The notes under the pieces were generated by a model that worked only from the letters and a program-made list of their open reading frames with translations, was not told where the DNA came from and did no database searches. Below, piece after piece: positions 8,011-17,200 of a stretch of DNA of 64,000 bases. Position numbers and translations under genes: made by a program. The stretch comes from JAJPHF01 sp035293805 (lineage in GTDB: Bacteria; Chloroflexota; UBA6077; JAJPHF01). How positions within the stretch are numbered: position 1 is the first letter of the stretch; each line of letters begins with the position of its first letter. The stretch lies in contig DATGMD010000018.1 of assembly GCA_035293805.1 (NCBI GenBank), positions 124,001-188,000 on the forward strand, given 5' to 3'.

Positions 8011-9375
8011 CTAGCAGGAGCGGGCCAGCGGGCAGTTGCCGGCGGGCGCCGTCAGCGGCCCGACCGGCGCGACGCTGGGGGCCAGCGGGCTGGGCGCCGG
8101 GCCAAACGCGCTGCTGCCGTAGCCGCTCGAGCCAGGGCCGGGCGAGCCGGGCAGGATCGCCGGTGGGGCGGCAGGGCTCACTGGGGCGCCCGCGGCACCG
8201 CTCACGCTGCTCATGCTGAGGCAGCCGGTGAGTGTGCCGGGGCAGGGCGTCGTCGTTACCGCCGCGTTCGGCGGGGCGATGAAGGTCGAGCGGTAGATCG
8301 TCATCTGCTGCGTCGTGCCGCCCGGTCCCGCCACGTTGACTGTCTGCACCGCCGGCGTCAGGTCCGATGCCGTGCTCGCGGGCTGCGCCGTGGCGCTCAC
8401 GAGAATGTCGTCCTGCGCGTCCAGCGTGCGTCCGCTGCTGTCCATCAGGCGGGCGTAGACGGTGCGCTGGCCCTCGCCGGGCGCCAGCGTCCACGGCAGG
8501 CTCGGCGCGTAGTCGAACGTCTGGGCGTAAGCGAAGTCGGGGCTGTTGCTCAACGTGACCTGGGTGATGTTCCGCGCCGGGCCCAGGCAGTAATCGCTGA
8601 CCTGCGGGTAGACGTACACGATCACGTCGCTGACCGGGCTAGCAGCCGCCTCGCCGTTGATGACGATCGGGGCCACCGTGGGCCGCTGGCCCACCTCCAG
8701 CGCCCAGTAGGAGACGCCGTCGGGCGTCTGGCCGCGGCCCACGCCCATCTCGCGGATGGTGTCGTCCAGCATGATCGCGCGATGACCGGGGCTGTCGTAC
8801 CAGCCGCGAGCGATGTCGTCGGCGCTCTCCAGCGCGCCGAAGGAGACGTTCTCGCCGCCGCCGCAAGTGTCGTACCCCGCGGCACCCATACGGTCGGAGG
8901 GCCGCGCGCCGAATGGCCCGACGTGGCTCATGGTGCGGCTCTGGGCCATGCCGTCGGCGTGGCGTTGGGCGGCGAGCGTTAGCTGCGCCTGGAGGTGCAG
9001 CGGCGGGCGGCCGTTCTGGGCGCGGATGCTGTTCACCGCCTCGGCGAGCCGCGCCAGGTCTGGGGCCAGGCTCGCGCGCAGGCTGGGCGCGGTCCCCGCC
9101 GCGCTCGGGCTCACCGCTCCCAGCGCCGCGCTGCTAGCCGTCGGCGGCGGGGCGCTCGGGCCAGGCGGCGCGAGCGGCGGCGTGCTGTCGGTGGACGTTC
9201 CCGCCGCGGGCGGCGCGGCGAAGGGGGAACCCTGCGCGTCCACCGGGCCGACACTGCTCAGCCCCCACGCGAGGCCGACGAGCAGCACCCCCAGCGCGCG
9301 CCAGGGCGGCACGCGCCTGCGGACATGAGCGGAACGTAACGGTCGGCGACTCGCCGCGCGGTCCGGCTCGTGCAC
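8011..9375 (-). CDS. Secreted CAP/SCP-domain protein with Pro/Ala-rich tails
   Basis: 454 residues. The N-terminus has an Arg-rich start and a hydrophobic signal peptide (LGVLLVGLAWGLSSVGPVDA), then a Pro/Ser/Ala linker. A CAP (PR-1/SCP-like) domain occupies about residues 105-235. Its marks are NSIRAQNGRPPL, the AAQRHADGMA helix with the first His, SHVGPFG, GGGENVSFG and SPGHRAIMLD with the second His. A beta-rich segment follows, then a Gly/Pro/Ser-rich C-terminus ending CPLARSC. Bacterial CAP proteins are extracellular and may bind lipids or cell-wall parts, but no enzymatic function is established. It is divergent from the DUF3352 gene. Confidence 0.85.
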   Translation of the reverse strand: MHEPDRAASRRPLRSAHVRRRVPPWRALGVLLVGLAWGLSSVGPVDAQGSPFAAPPAAGTSTDSTPPLAPPGPSAPPPTASSAALGAVSPSAAGTAPSLRASLAPDLARLAEAVNSIRAQNGRPPLHLQAQLTLAAQRHADGMAQSRTMSHVGPFGARPSDRMGAAGYDTCGGGENVSFGALESADDIARGWYDSPGHRAIMLDDTIREMGVGRGQTPDGVSYWALEVGQRPTVAPIVINGEAAASPVSDVIVYVYPQVSDYCLGPARNITQVTLSNSPDFAYAQTFDYAPSLPWTLAPGEGQRTVYARLMDSSGRTLDAQDDILVSATAQPASTASDLTPAVQTVNVAGPGGTTQQMTIYRSTFIAPPNAAVTTTPCPGTLTGCLSMSSVSGAAGAPVSPAAPPAILPGSPGPGSSGYGSSAFGPAPSPLAPSVAPVGPLTAPAGNCPLARSC

Positions 9376-9689
9376 GGCCTTCTCCTGCCAGACGCGAGCA
9401 GTCTCTCCCGACGGCGCTGCACGGCCGTGCGGGCGCGGCGCGGGCCGCCCCGGGCCCGGCCATTGCGCCCATTATACGAAACGCGGGTCCAGCGCGAGCA
9501 GGCGCCGTCGCACGGCCGGCGGGCAGCGTCGGGCGCTGACCGGCGCGCGAGAGGGGCTCGCCAGACTCGGAGTGGCCGCCGGGGTATACTTCGTCGCTGG
9601 CACACGGTTGCCGCGCGTGTGCCACTACGTCCCCGGCGGCGCCGAGCGTGCGGTGTCGGCGCCGGGCCGGCGCTAGAAAGGAGCGGACG
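9376..9689. other. Divergent intergenic region with -10 elements on both strands
   Basis: This 314-base gap separates the CAP gene (leftward) and the DUF3352 gene (rightward). ATTATA at 9471-9476 reads TATAAT leftward, about 95 bases before the CAP start. TATACT at 9585-9590 reads rightward, about 100 bases before the DUF3352 start. Neither has a convincing -35. No ORF or RNA is supported here. Confidence 0.45.
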
Positions 9690-11360
9690 ATGGCTCGGAG
9701 GCGTCTGTTCGCGGTGCTGCTCGCGTTGAGCGTGGCGCTGGTGCCTCTGCGGACGGTAGCCCAGGGGCAGGCCGCCGCGCCCGTGGCGCTAGCGGCGCTG
9801 TTCCCGGCCGACACGGTCGGCTATCTGGAGATCCAGCTGCGACCGGGCGACGACCAGGGGCCGCGGCTGGCGCGGCTGCTGGGCCTGCTGACCGATCTCG
9901 CGCCCGACGAGGAGCAGTGGGCCTGGGTCCGCCTCGCGCCACGGGTGGCGCGCGCGCTGGCCCTGGGCGCCTGGGCGCGCGGCGACGCGGTTGGCGTGGT
10001 CGGCGCGCTGGCCGCCGACGACCCGGGCGCCGTCCTCAGCTTCGTCGCGCGCGCCTCCGAGGACGCCGTGCCGGACGAGCCCTACGGCGACGTGGCGATC
10101 GTCCGGATGGGGCGGAACGGCGGGCTCTACGCGGCCGCCGTCGGCAGCTACCTCCTGGCGGCGAACGACCGCGCCGCCCTCACCGCGACCGTCGACCGCG
10201 TGCGCGCGGGCGCGAGCGCCGGGCCGGGGCTCGGCGGCGCGACGGGCTACCGCGCCGCGACCGGGCGCCTGCCCGCCAGCCGCTTCGTCACGGGCTATCT
10301 CGACGGCCCCGGCTTCGCCGGCTGGCTCGCCAGCCTCACGCCGGCCGAGGGCGCCCCGCCGCCCGGCGCGGCCCCGGCGCCGGCGGCCGGCGCTCCGGGC
10401 CGTCAGCCGCCTCCCGGCGCCGCGGGGATGCTGCCAGGCGGGGCGACGGGCCTGGCGAGCTTCGGGGAGCTGATGGCGCGCGGCCTGGCCAACGGCGTGC
10501 CGGACCTGCCGGACGAGCTGGACCGGCTGCGGGCGGGCAGTCTCGCGCTGAGCGTCACCGCCGCCCCGGAGGGCCTGCGGCTCGTCGTGGACACGCCGGT
10601 CGCCTGGCAGGCGACGCAGCAGCCCGCCAGCACGGAGGGCGCGCTGCACTTCGTGCCGCCCGGCGCGCTGGCCGCGGGGGCCGGCACCAATTTCGCCGCG
10701 GCACTGCGTCCCATCGTCGAGGGGCCGTCCACGATCCACGAGATGCTGCCGCCGGGCGTCGACTGGCAAGCGGACCTGCTGGACTGGATGGATGGCGAGT
10801 TCGGCCTGGCGCTGCTGCCGCCGAGCGGCGGCGAAGGCACGGCCGCTGTTCTCCCGCAGGTCGTCGCGCTGTTCGAGGTCCGCGACCCGCCGAGCGTCGA
10901 GGGCAAGCTGCGCGATCTGGTGCGCGCGGTGGAGAGCGCGGCGGACCTGCCGTTCGGCGAGCCGGTCGAGGAGCGCCAGGGCGACGTGGTGGTCCGCCGG
11001 CTGCCGCTGTCGGAGGATCTCAATATCACCTGGGGCTATCTGGGCCGCTGGCTGTTCATCACCACGGGCACCGCGACGACGCTGGTGCAGGGCTCCGCGG
11101 CGGGCGGGCTGCCCGCGAGCCCTACCTATAGCCGGCTGGCGCGGGCCTTGCCGTCACCCAACGTGGGCGTCTACTATGCCGACCTCGCGGGCCTCGTAAG
11201 CTGGCTGGGCGGGGTGATGGGCGACCGGTTCCCGCTCAACGGCGAGGGGGCCGAGCGCTGGCGCGACCTGGTGGGCTTGCTCGGCGGCGTGGCCGGCACG
11301 ACGGGCCTCCCCCGCGACGGCTGGATCGAGTCGGCCGCCGTGCTCGAGCTGCACTGGTAG
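9690..11360 (+). CDS. DUF3352 domain exported protein
   Basis: 556 residues with a signal peptide (FAVLLALSVALVPLRTVAQG) and the DUF3352 architecture. This begins with LFPADTVGYLEIQLRPG, a typical 'P-A-D-T' opening, and continues with long alpha/beta repeats. A central Pro/Ala-rich linker (about residues 225-250) separates two halves. The second half contains FGLALLPPSGG and GYLGRWLFITTGTATTLVQG, usual for the family. ATG 9690 has AAAGGAG at 9677-9683. DUF3352 proteins are widespread in Chloroflexota and cyanobacteria and are thought to be envelope proteins of unknown function. It ends 125 bases before the slipin gene, which has its own -10, so the two may be separate units. Confidence 0.82.
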   Translation: MARRRLFAVLLALSVALVPLRTVAQGQAAAPVALAALFPADTVGYLEIQLRPGDDQGPRLARLLGLLTDLAPDEEQWAWVRLAPRVARALALGAWARGDAVGVVGALAADDPGAVLSFVARASEDAVPDEPYGDVAIVRMGRNGGLYAAAVGSYLLAANDRAALTATVDRVRAGASAGPGLGGATGYRAATGRLPASRFVTGYLDGPGFAGWLASLTPAEGAPPPGAAPAPAAGAPGRQPPPGAAGMLPGGATGLASFGELMARGLANGVPDLPDELDRLRAGSLALSVTAAPEGLRLVVDTPVAWQATQQPASTEGALHFVPPGALAAGAGTNFAAALRPIVEGPSTIHEMLPPGVDWQADLLDWMDGEFGLALLPPSGGEGTAAVLPQVVALFEVRDPPSVEGKLRDLVRAVESAADLPFGEPVEERQGDVVVRRLPLSEDLNITWGYLGRWLFITTGTATTLVQGSAAGGLPASPTYSRLARALPSPNVGVYYADLAGLVSWLGGVMGDRFPLNGEGAERWRDLVGLLGGVAGTTGLPRDGWIESAAVLELHW

Positions 11361-11406
11361 GGCTCGCCCGCGCCTTCCCTAACCGGTTGCGCGCGGCCCT
11401 TCCGCC

Positions 11407-11412
11407 TATAAT
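11407..11412 (+). promoter_or_regulatory. -10 element for the slipin gene
   Basis: A perfect TATAAT lies 74 bases upstream of ATG 11486. The best upstream element is a weak GGTTGC at 11385-11390 (16-base spacer). Confidence 0.45.
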
Positions 11413-11485
11413 GCGCCTGGCGAGCGGCGCCTCGCCCACGGCCCGTGCGGCGCGCCGGGCCACTGGATGGGAGGGAGCAGCACAT

Positions 11486-12292
11486 ATGGAAGGCGTGATC
11501 ATCTTCCTGATCGTAGTGGCGATCATTATCATCACCGCCTCGCTGCGGATCTGCTCGGAGTGGGAGCGCAAGGTCGTCTTGCGGCTGGGCCGCTTTGCCG
11601 GCGTGCGCGGGCCGGGGATCTTCTTCCTGCTGCCGTTCGTCGAGCGCACGCCGTTCACGGTGGACCTACGCACGGTGACCAGCTCCTTCACGGCCGAGCA
11701 GACGCTGACCCGCGACAACGTGCCCGTCAACGTCGACACGGTCATCTACTGGCGCGTGATCGATCCCAGCCGGGCGGTGCTGCAGGTCGAGGACTATCGC
11801 GCCGCCGTGCTGGGTGCGGCACAGACCGCGCTGCGCGACATCATCGGCCGCAGCAACCTCAGCGAGGTGCTCTCGGAGCGGCAGGCGATCGACGAGGAGC
11901 TAACGCGCGTGCTCGACGCGCAGACCGAGCCCTGGGGCGTGAAGGCCACCGCTGTGCTGATGCGCGACATCAAGATCCCCGACGCGCTCCAGGACGCGAT
12001 GAGCCGCGTGGCGCAGGCCGAGCGCGAGCGCGACGCGCGCGTCATCCTGGGCGAGAGCGAGCGGCTGATCGCCGAGCGGTTCGCCGAGGCGGGCCTGGTC
12101 TACCACGACAACCCGATGGCCCTGCACCTGCGCGGCATGAACATGCTGTACGAGACGATGCGGCAGAACCCCGGCTCCATCGTGATCATCCCGTCGTCGG
12201 CCGTGGAGTCGATGTCGCTCGGCGGCATGACCGGCCTGACGGCGCTCGCCACGGAGGCCGAGCGGCAGGCGCCGTCGAGCCAGCAGGGCTAG
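11486..12292 (+). CDS. Slipin family SPFH/band-7 membrane protein
   Basis: 268 residues: an N-terminal membrane anchor (IIFLIVVAIIIITASLRI) followed by a band-7/SPFH domain. Landmarks are SEWERKVVLRLGRF, GPGIFFLLPFVE, DNVPVNVDTVIYWRV and the coiled-coil DAMSRVAQAERERDARVI, with the classic stomatin motif EVLSERQAID. Slipins oligomerise at the inner membrane and organise lipid domains or regulate membrane proteases. Many are paired with a NfeD protease, but none is seen here. ATG 11486 is preceded by GGGAGGGAG. The C-terminus has a short Ser/Gln-rich end. Identity is secure, but the specific partner is unknown. Confidence 0.93.
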   Translation: MEGVIIFLIVVAIIIITASLRICSEWERKVVLRLGRFAGVRGPGIFFLLPFVERTPFTVDLRTVTSSFTAEQTLTRDNVPVNVDTVIYWRVIDPSRAVLQVEDYRAAVLGAAQTALRDIIGRSNLSEVLSERQAIDEELTRVLDAQTEPWGVKATAVLMRDIKIPDALQDAMSRVAQAERERDARVILGESERLIAERFAEAGLVYHDNPMALHLRGMNMLYETMRQNPGSIVIIPSSAVESMSLGGMTGLTALATEAERQAPSSQQG

Positions 12293-12407
12293 GGGACCGC
12301 GCCGGCAAGGGCGATTAACCGTAAGCCCGCCAGCAGCCGGCTCGGGCGCTGCGCGCGGCCCGGCAGGGCGTTTGTGACATAACGCCATGAGGGAGCATGA
12401 CCGCCCG

Positions 12408-12611
12408 TCAGCCGTCCGAGCCGTCGTCGTCAACAACCCGGAAGGCGCCCACGTTGGCGACGATGCTCCAGCCGCGGATATGGACCGTGACGATGCCGTT
12501 TAGCGCGGTCTTCGTGACGAAGCCGCGCGTGCCCAGAGGTAGATCGGGATAGCGGTCCAACGTTTCGATCAGCTCGACCTCGTCGCCCGCGAGCATCAGC
12601 GGCACCGTCAT
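12408..12611 (-). CDS. Small SH3-like barrel protein of unknown function
   Basis: 67 residues starting at ATG 12611 with GGAG 11 bases upstream. A longer frame reaches 12842, but it crosses the 37-base direct repeats and reads as low-complexity Arg/Pro sequence, so the short form is preferred. The protein is a run of short strands (GDEVELIETL, GTRGFVTKTALNGIVTVHIR, WSIVANVGAFRVV). This resembles small KOW/SH3-like domains such as DUF4926 proteins, which are often adapter or translation-associated. No neighbour suggests a role. Confidence 0.6.
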   Translation of the reverse strand: MTVPLMLAGDEVELIETLDRYPDLPLGTRGFVTKTALNGIVTVHIRGWSIVANVGAFRVVDDDGSDG

Positions 12612-12747
12612 GCCAATCGCGTCTCCTTCGCGTCGATCGCGCGGCCGCGGCCGCTCACCCACCGCCTTCGCCCCGGCCATGCGCTGGCCAAGCGCGCGTG
12701 GCGGCCTGTACAGCGCGGCCCCGGCTGGGCGCCAGCAGCCACGGGCC

Positions 12748-12857
12748 GCCGGATCAGGCGACGGTGCAAGATGCGGGCCGCGCCACTTCTCAGCCTCAGC
12801 TTTCGGCAACGGGTCGGGGAGCCGGATCAGGCGACGGTGCAAGATGCGGGCCGCGCC
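12748..12857. repeat. 37-bp perfect direct repeat, two copies 73 bp apart
   Basis: Copies at 12748-12784 and 12821-12857 are identical over 37 bases, beginning GCCGGATCAGGCGACGGTGC. The 36-base interval between them is unrelated. No terminal inverted repeats or ORF are seen. Confidence 0.85.
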
Positions 12858-12874
12858 GGTAGGCGCTTGCCTGC

Positions 12875-12912
12875 GTTACGCTTATGATAATCTTCCTTAT
12901 CAAAAGCGTAAC
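12875..12912 (-). terminator. Long AT-containing hairpin downstream of the receiver-kinase gene
   Basis: GTTACGCTT at 12875-12883 pairs with AAGCGTAAC at 12904-12912. Inside, GATAA (12886-12890) pairs with TTATC (12897-12901) around TCTTCC. Together they form a stem of about 15 pairs with one mismatch. It lies 29 bases beyond the kinase stop on the same strand, so a terminator role is likely, but no T-run follows. Confidence 0.5.
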
Positions 12913-12940
12913 CCGGCGGCCGCGCCGCCCGCCCCGCCAG

Positions 12941-14080
12941 TCACTCGGCTGCCCCCGCGCCCGCCCGCCCGGGCGCCGCGAGCGGCACGGTCAGCGTGAA
13001 GCGGCTCCCCTGCCCGGGGGTGCTCTCGACCGCGACGCGCCCCCCGTGCAGCGTGGCGACCTGCCGCACGATAGCCAGGCCGAGGCCCAGCCCGCCGTGC
13101 TCGCGGCTCAGGCCTTGGCTCACCTGGTAGAACCGCTCGAAGATCCGCTCGTGGTGCGCGGGCGCGATACCCGGGCCCGCGTCCGTTACCGTGAGCCGCG
13201 CCTCGGGCCCGGCGGCCGCAAGCGTAACTGCCACGCGCCCGTTGCGCGGCGAGAACGCCACGGCGTTCTCCACCAGGTGGCGCGCGGCCGCCGCTAGTGC
13301 GAGCGGCGCGCCGTGGATGGAGAGCGGCGTCGGCGGCGGCTCGTAGGCCAGACTGACGCCCTGCGCCTGGCAACGCGGGCCGACGGCGGCAATCGCCTGG
13401 CCGACGGGGCCCCGCAGGTCGAGTGGCTGGAGCCGCGGCGCCGGCGCGACGAGCAGGAGCACGTCTTCGAGCAGCCGCGCCAGGCGCGTGGAGCCGGTGG
13501 TGATCTCGCGCAGAAAGGCGTCGAGGCGCTCGGGCGCCAGGTCGTCGCCGCGCGCCCGCAGCAGCTCGGCGTAGCCGAGCACCAGCGACAGCGGCGTGCG
13601 CAGCTCGTGGCCCACCAGGGTCAGCACTTGATCCTTGAACCGGTCCAGCTCGCTCTGCGCCGCGGCCCGGGCGCGCTGGTGGGTGCGCAGGGCCGCCTGG
13701 CAGCGCGCCACCAGCTCGGCCGGGTCGAATGGCTTGCCGAGATAATCCACCGCGCCCAGGCCCAGCCCCGCGACCTTGTCCTCGGTCTCGCCGCGGGCGC
13801 TCAGGAACAGCACCGGCACGTCGCGCAGCCGCGGCTCGGCGCTTAGCTCGCGGCAGAGGTCGAAGCCGCTGGCGCCCGGCAGCATGACGTCCAGCACGAT
13901 CAGGTCGGGCGTCCAGTCCGCGAGCGTCGCGCGCGCCGCGGGCACGTCGGCCGCCGCGCGGACCGCCATGCCTTCGAGGACCAGGTTATCGTGGACGAGC
14001 CGGCGCAGGTTAGCGTCGTCGTCCACGACCAATACTTGTGGCACGCTAGACGGCAGCGGTGGCAGCGGCGGGTCATTCAT
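12941..14080 (-). CDS. Receiver-histidine kinase hybrid (REC-HisKA-HATPase)
   Basis: 379 residues, cytoplasmic. Residues about 15-130 form a receiver domain (VLVVDDDANLRRLV; phospho-Asp in LIVLDVMLPGASG; Lys in YLGKPFDP). A coiled linker is followed by a HisKA domain with the phospho-His in VGHELRTPLSLVLGYAELL. The ATPase domain carries an N-box (HLVENAVAFSPRNG), a G1 box (VTDAGPGIAP) and a G2 box (HGGLGLGLAIV). The receiver-first layout suggests the kinase is controlled by phosphorylation from another kinase rather than by direct sensing. It is divergent from the large sensor kinase at 14219, 138 bases away, and the two may form a phosphorelay. Confidence 0.92.
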   Translation of the reverse strand: MNDPPLPPLPSSVPQVLVVDDDANLRRLVHDNLVLEGMAVRAAADVPAARATLADWTPDLIVLDVMLPGASGFDLCRELSAEPRLRDVPVLFLSARGETEDKVAGLGLGAVDYLGKPFDPAELVARCQAALRTHQRARAAAQSELDRFKDQVLTLVGHELRTPLSLVLGYAELLRARGDDLAPERLDAFLREITTGSTRLARLLEDVLLLVAPAPRLQPLDLRGPVGQAIAAVGPRCQAQGVSLAYEPPPTPLSIHGAPLALAAAARHLVENAVAFSPRNGRVAVTLAAAGPEARLTVTDAGPGIAPAHHERIFERFYQVSQGLSREHGGLGLGLAIVRQVATLHGGRVAVESTPGQGSRFTLTVPLAAPGRAGAGAAE

Positions 14081-14158
14081 CGCGCGAGCCTACCTCCGCG
14101 GCGGGCGGGCGCTGCCGCCGCCCCCAGGCGCCGCGTGTCTCAGCGGCACAACAAACGC

Positions 14159-14168
14159 CAGTATACTG
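14159..14168. promoter_or_regulatory. Palindrome/-10 in the divergent kinase promoter region
   Basis: CAGTATACTG is a perfect 10-base palindrome between the two divergent kinase genes. It contains TATACT readable as a -10 on both strands. Shared control of both genes is plausible. Confidence 0.4.
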
Positions 14169-14218
14169 TCTATCATATTGTCAGCCGAACGCGCCGGACG
14201 CCCCGCGGAGAGCGAGCG

Positions 14219-17200
14219 ATGAGTACAGAAGGGCCGGCCGGGGCGCTCGCCGGCGCGCGGCGCGCGTTGGCCGAGACCCAGCGCATGAGCCTCCAGGCCA
14301 AGCTCAGCCTGCTCCTGGGCGTCGTCGCGATGCTGCCGCTGCTGATCCTCGGCCTGGCGCTCGTCAGCGTCAGCCGCGAGGCGCTGCGCGTCGATGCGCT
14401 GAACGCGGCCGCGGGCTCCGCGCAGCTCGGGGCGGGCTTGGCGCAGCGCTACGTGATGGACGCCCGCCACGTCATCGAGGAGGTGGCTGGGCGGCCCATC
14501 GTCGTCGCGGCGGCCCGCGCCGGCGACACGGCGACCATGGAGGCCGTCCTCAACCGCCAGCTCCGCCAATTCAACGAACAGTTCGATACGTTTGTCTGGC
14601 GCGACAGCAACGGCGACCTCCGCGCCCGCGCCGGCAGCACGGCCGCCGCACGCGAGATCGCGGCCGGCCGCCTGCAGCGCGAGGCATTCGCGGCGGCGCT
14701 GCTCCAGCCGGGCAGCAGTGTAGGCCCGGCCAACCGCTCGGCCGTAAGCGGCCGGCCGGTCGTCCCGATCGCGGCCGCCATCCGCGACGGCGACACGACG
14801 CGCGGCGCCATCGTCGGCACGATCGACCTCACCACGCTCGGCGATACACTCTCCCGCTTCCGGCCGGACCCCTCGCGCTCGCTGAGCATTGTCGATCTGA
14901 ACAACGGCACGTATCTGGCGCACCCAGATGCCGCCCGGCTGCTGCAGCCCGCGGACGACCTGAGCGCCGCCCTGCCGCCCTTGCGGGCCGGCCAGTCGGG
15001 CGCCCTGGAGACTGAAGCGGGCCCGGGCGGACCCAGTCTGCTTGGTTACGTCGCCCTGCCCGTAATCGGCTGGGGGGTAGTCGTGGCCGAGCCGCGCGAG
15101 GTGGCGCTGGGGGCCGCGACCGACGTGCAGCAGAGCGGCCAGGTGCTGCTCGTGCTGACCGGGCTGCTGGCGATGCTGCTCGGTTGGCTGGTGGGACGGC
15201 GCCTGAGTCAGCCGCTCCGGGCGCTGCAGCACGCGACCGCCCGCGTGGCCGCCGGCGAGTTGGGCGCGACGGTGCCCGTGCGCGGCCACGACGAGGTGGG
15301 CCAGGTGGCCGCGAGCTTCAACCGGATGAGTGCTGAGCTGGCGGGCGCGCACGCGGCGGAGGCCGAGGCGCGGCACGCGGCCGAGGCGCTCGCCGCCCGG
15401 GAGGCGCTGACTAACCGGATCAATGCCCGCGTGCGCGCCTCGCTCGACGTGGACGCCATCCTGCGCGCCACGCTGGAAGAGCTGGGCGTCGCGCTCGGCG
15501 CCGCGCGCGCGTTCTTGCATCTCGAGCGCGACGCCGGCCACCAGCTACCGTTCACCTACGAATGGACCCGGCCCGGCGTCGAGCCGGCCAGCGCCTATCG
15601 GCCGCGGCGGCTCGCGATCGCCGAGATGGCCGTGCGCGCGCGGCGCGCCGTGGCCGTCTCGGACCTGGAACGAGACCCGCACCTCGCCGGGCTCGGGCTA
15701 GGCCCACGGGAGCGCACGCCGCAGCACACCTGGGCGGTGATCGTGGCGCCGCTGTTCCACGGCGACACCTTGCTCGGCGTGCTCGGCATCCACGAGGTGG
15801 GCGGCCCTCGCATCTGGACGGCGGACGAGATCGCGCTCACCGAGGCGGTCGCGGGCGAGGCCGCCGTGGCGCTGGCCAACGCGCGGCTGTACGAGGCGGC
15901 CCAGGCCCGAGCGCAGCGCCTGGCCGCCGTGGCCCAGATCAACCGCGCGATCAGCGCCCGCCTCGATCTCAGCGCGCTCACCGTGGTCGTCGGCGACGCG
16001 CTCGGTCAGATCGTACCGTTCGAGAGTCTCGGCCTGATTCGGCTCGATCCCGACGGCCAGACCTACCGGGTGCTCTCGCACACCGCGCACGTCGTCGCGC
16101 CCCCGGGCAGCGGCGGCCGCATTCCCGTGGCGGGCAGCCGCGTGGCGGAGCTGCTCGCCAACCCAGCTCCCATCATCAAGGACGATCTCGCCACGACGAC
16201 GCGCCCGCTCACGCCGCAGGAAGAGCAGCTACGGGCGACGGGGTATCACTCCAACGTGCTGGTGCCCATTTGCGCGCAGCCCGAGCGGCCGGGCGCGCCC
16301 GGCCGCCTCCTCGGCGCGCTCGGGCTGGCCAGCCGCGAGCGCGACCGCTATGGACCGGCCGAGCTGGAGGTGCTGGCGCCGATTGCCGAGCAGCTCGCGG
16401 TGGCGCTGCGCAACGTCGAGCTATACGCCGAGGTCGTGGCCGGGCAGGACCGACTGAAGACGATCGTCGGGGGTATCGCCGACGGCGTGCTGGTGGCCGA
16501 CCCGAGCGGCCGCATTAGCCTGTGGAACCCGGCCGCCGAGCGGCTGCTCGGCTTTCGCGCCGCGGACGTGCTCGGCCGCCCCTGGCCCGCGGTGATCCAG
16601 GGGCGCGACGCCAGCGGCCAGCCCCTCGCCGAGGCGGCCGAGTCCTGGCAGCAAGCCGACAGCGTGGTCTATGCCGACGCCCAGTTCCTGACCTGCAGCG
16701 GCACTGAGCTGTGGGTGAGCGTCAGCCTGGCGCCGCTGGTCGTCGCCGACGAGCGGCACTGGGTGATGGTGTTCCGCGACATCTCCGCCTACAAGCAGGT
16801 CGAGCAGCTCAAGTCGGACTTCGTGGCGACCGTCTCGCACGAGCTGCGCACGCCGCTGGCATCGATCAAAGGCTACGCGGCGACGCTGCTGCAGCGGCGC
16901 GACCGCCTGCCGCCGGCGGTGCGCGACGACTACCTGACGATCATCAACGACGAGGCGAACCGGCTGAACGCGCTGGTCAACGACCTGCTAGAGGTCGCGC
17001 GGCTAGAGCGCGGCGAGGTGCAACCGGAAGGAATGCGGACCGCGCTGCGGCCGATCGTGGAGCGAGTCGTCGCTCGCCTCGCCCTCGCTCACGCCGCGAC
17101 GAACGGCGCGACGGTTTCAGGGCCTGCCAACAGCACGCGGAGCGCCGAGGACGCGCTTGGCGCCGCCCTCGCGCTGGATGGGGCAGCGCCCCGCGAGCCG

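Larger units (their letters stand above)
12612..12940. other. 330-base intergenic region with direct repeats and a hairpin
   Basis: The region between the small SH3-like gene and the kinase holds the duplicated 37-base unit and the hairpin listed separately. Remaining sequence has no supported ORF. Open frames here are GC-driven. Confidence 0.5.

Noticed and set aside
12748..12857. Direct repeats as a CRISPR array
   Set aside because: Only two repeats, a single non-repeating interval and no cas genes in the window.
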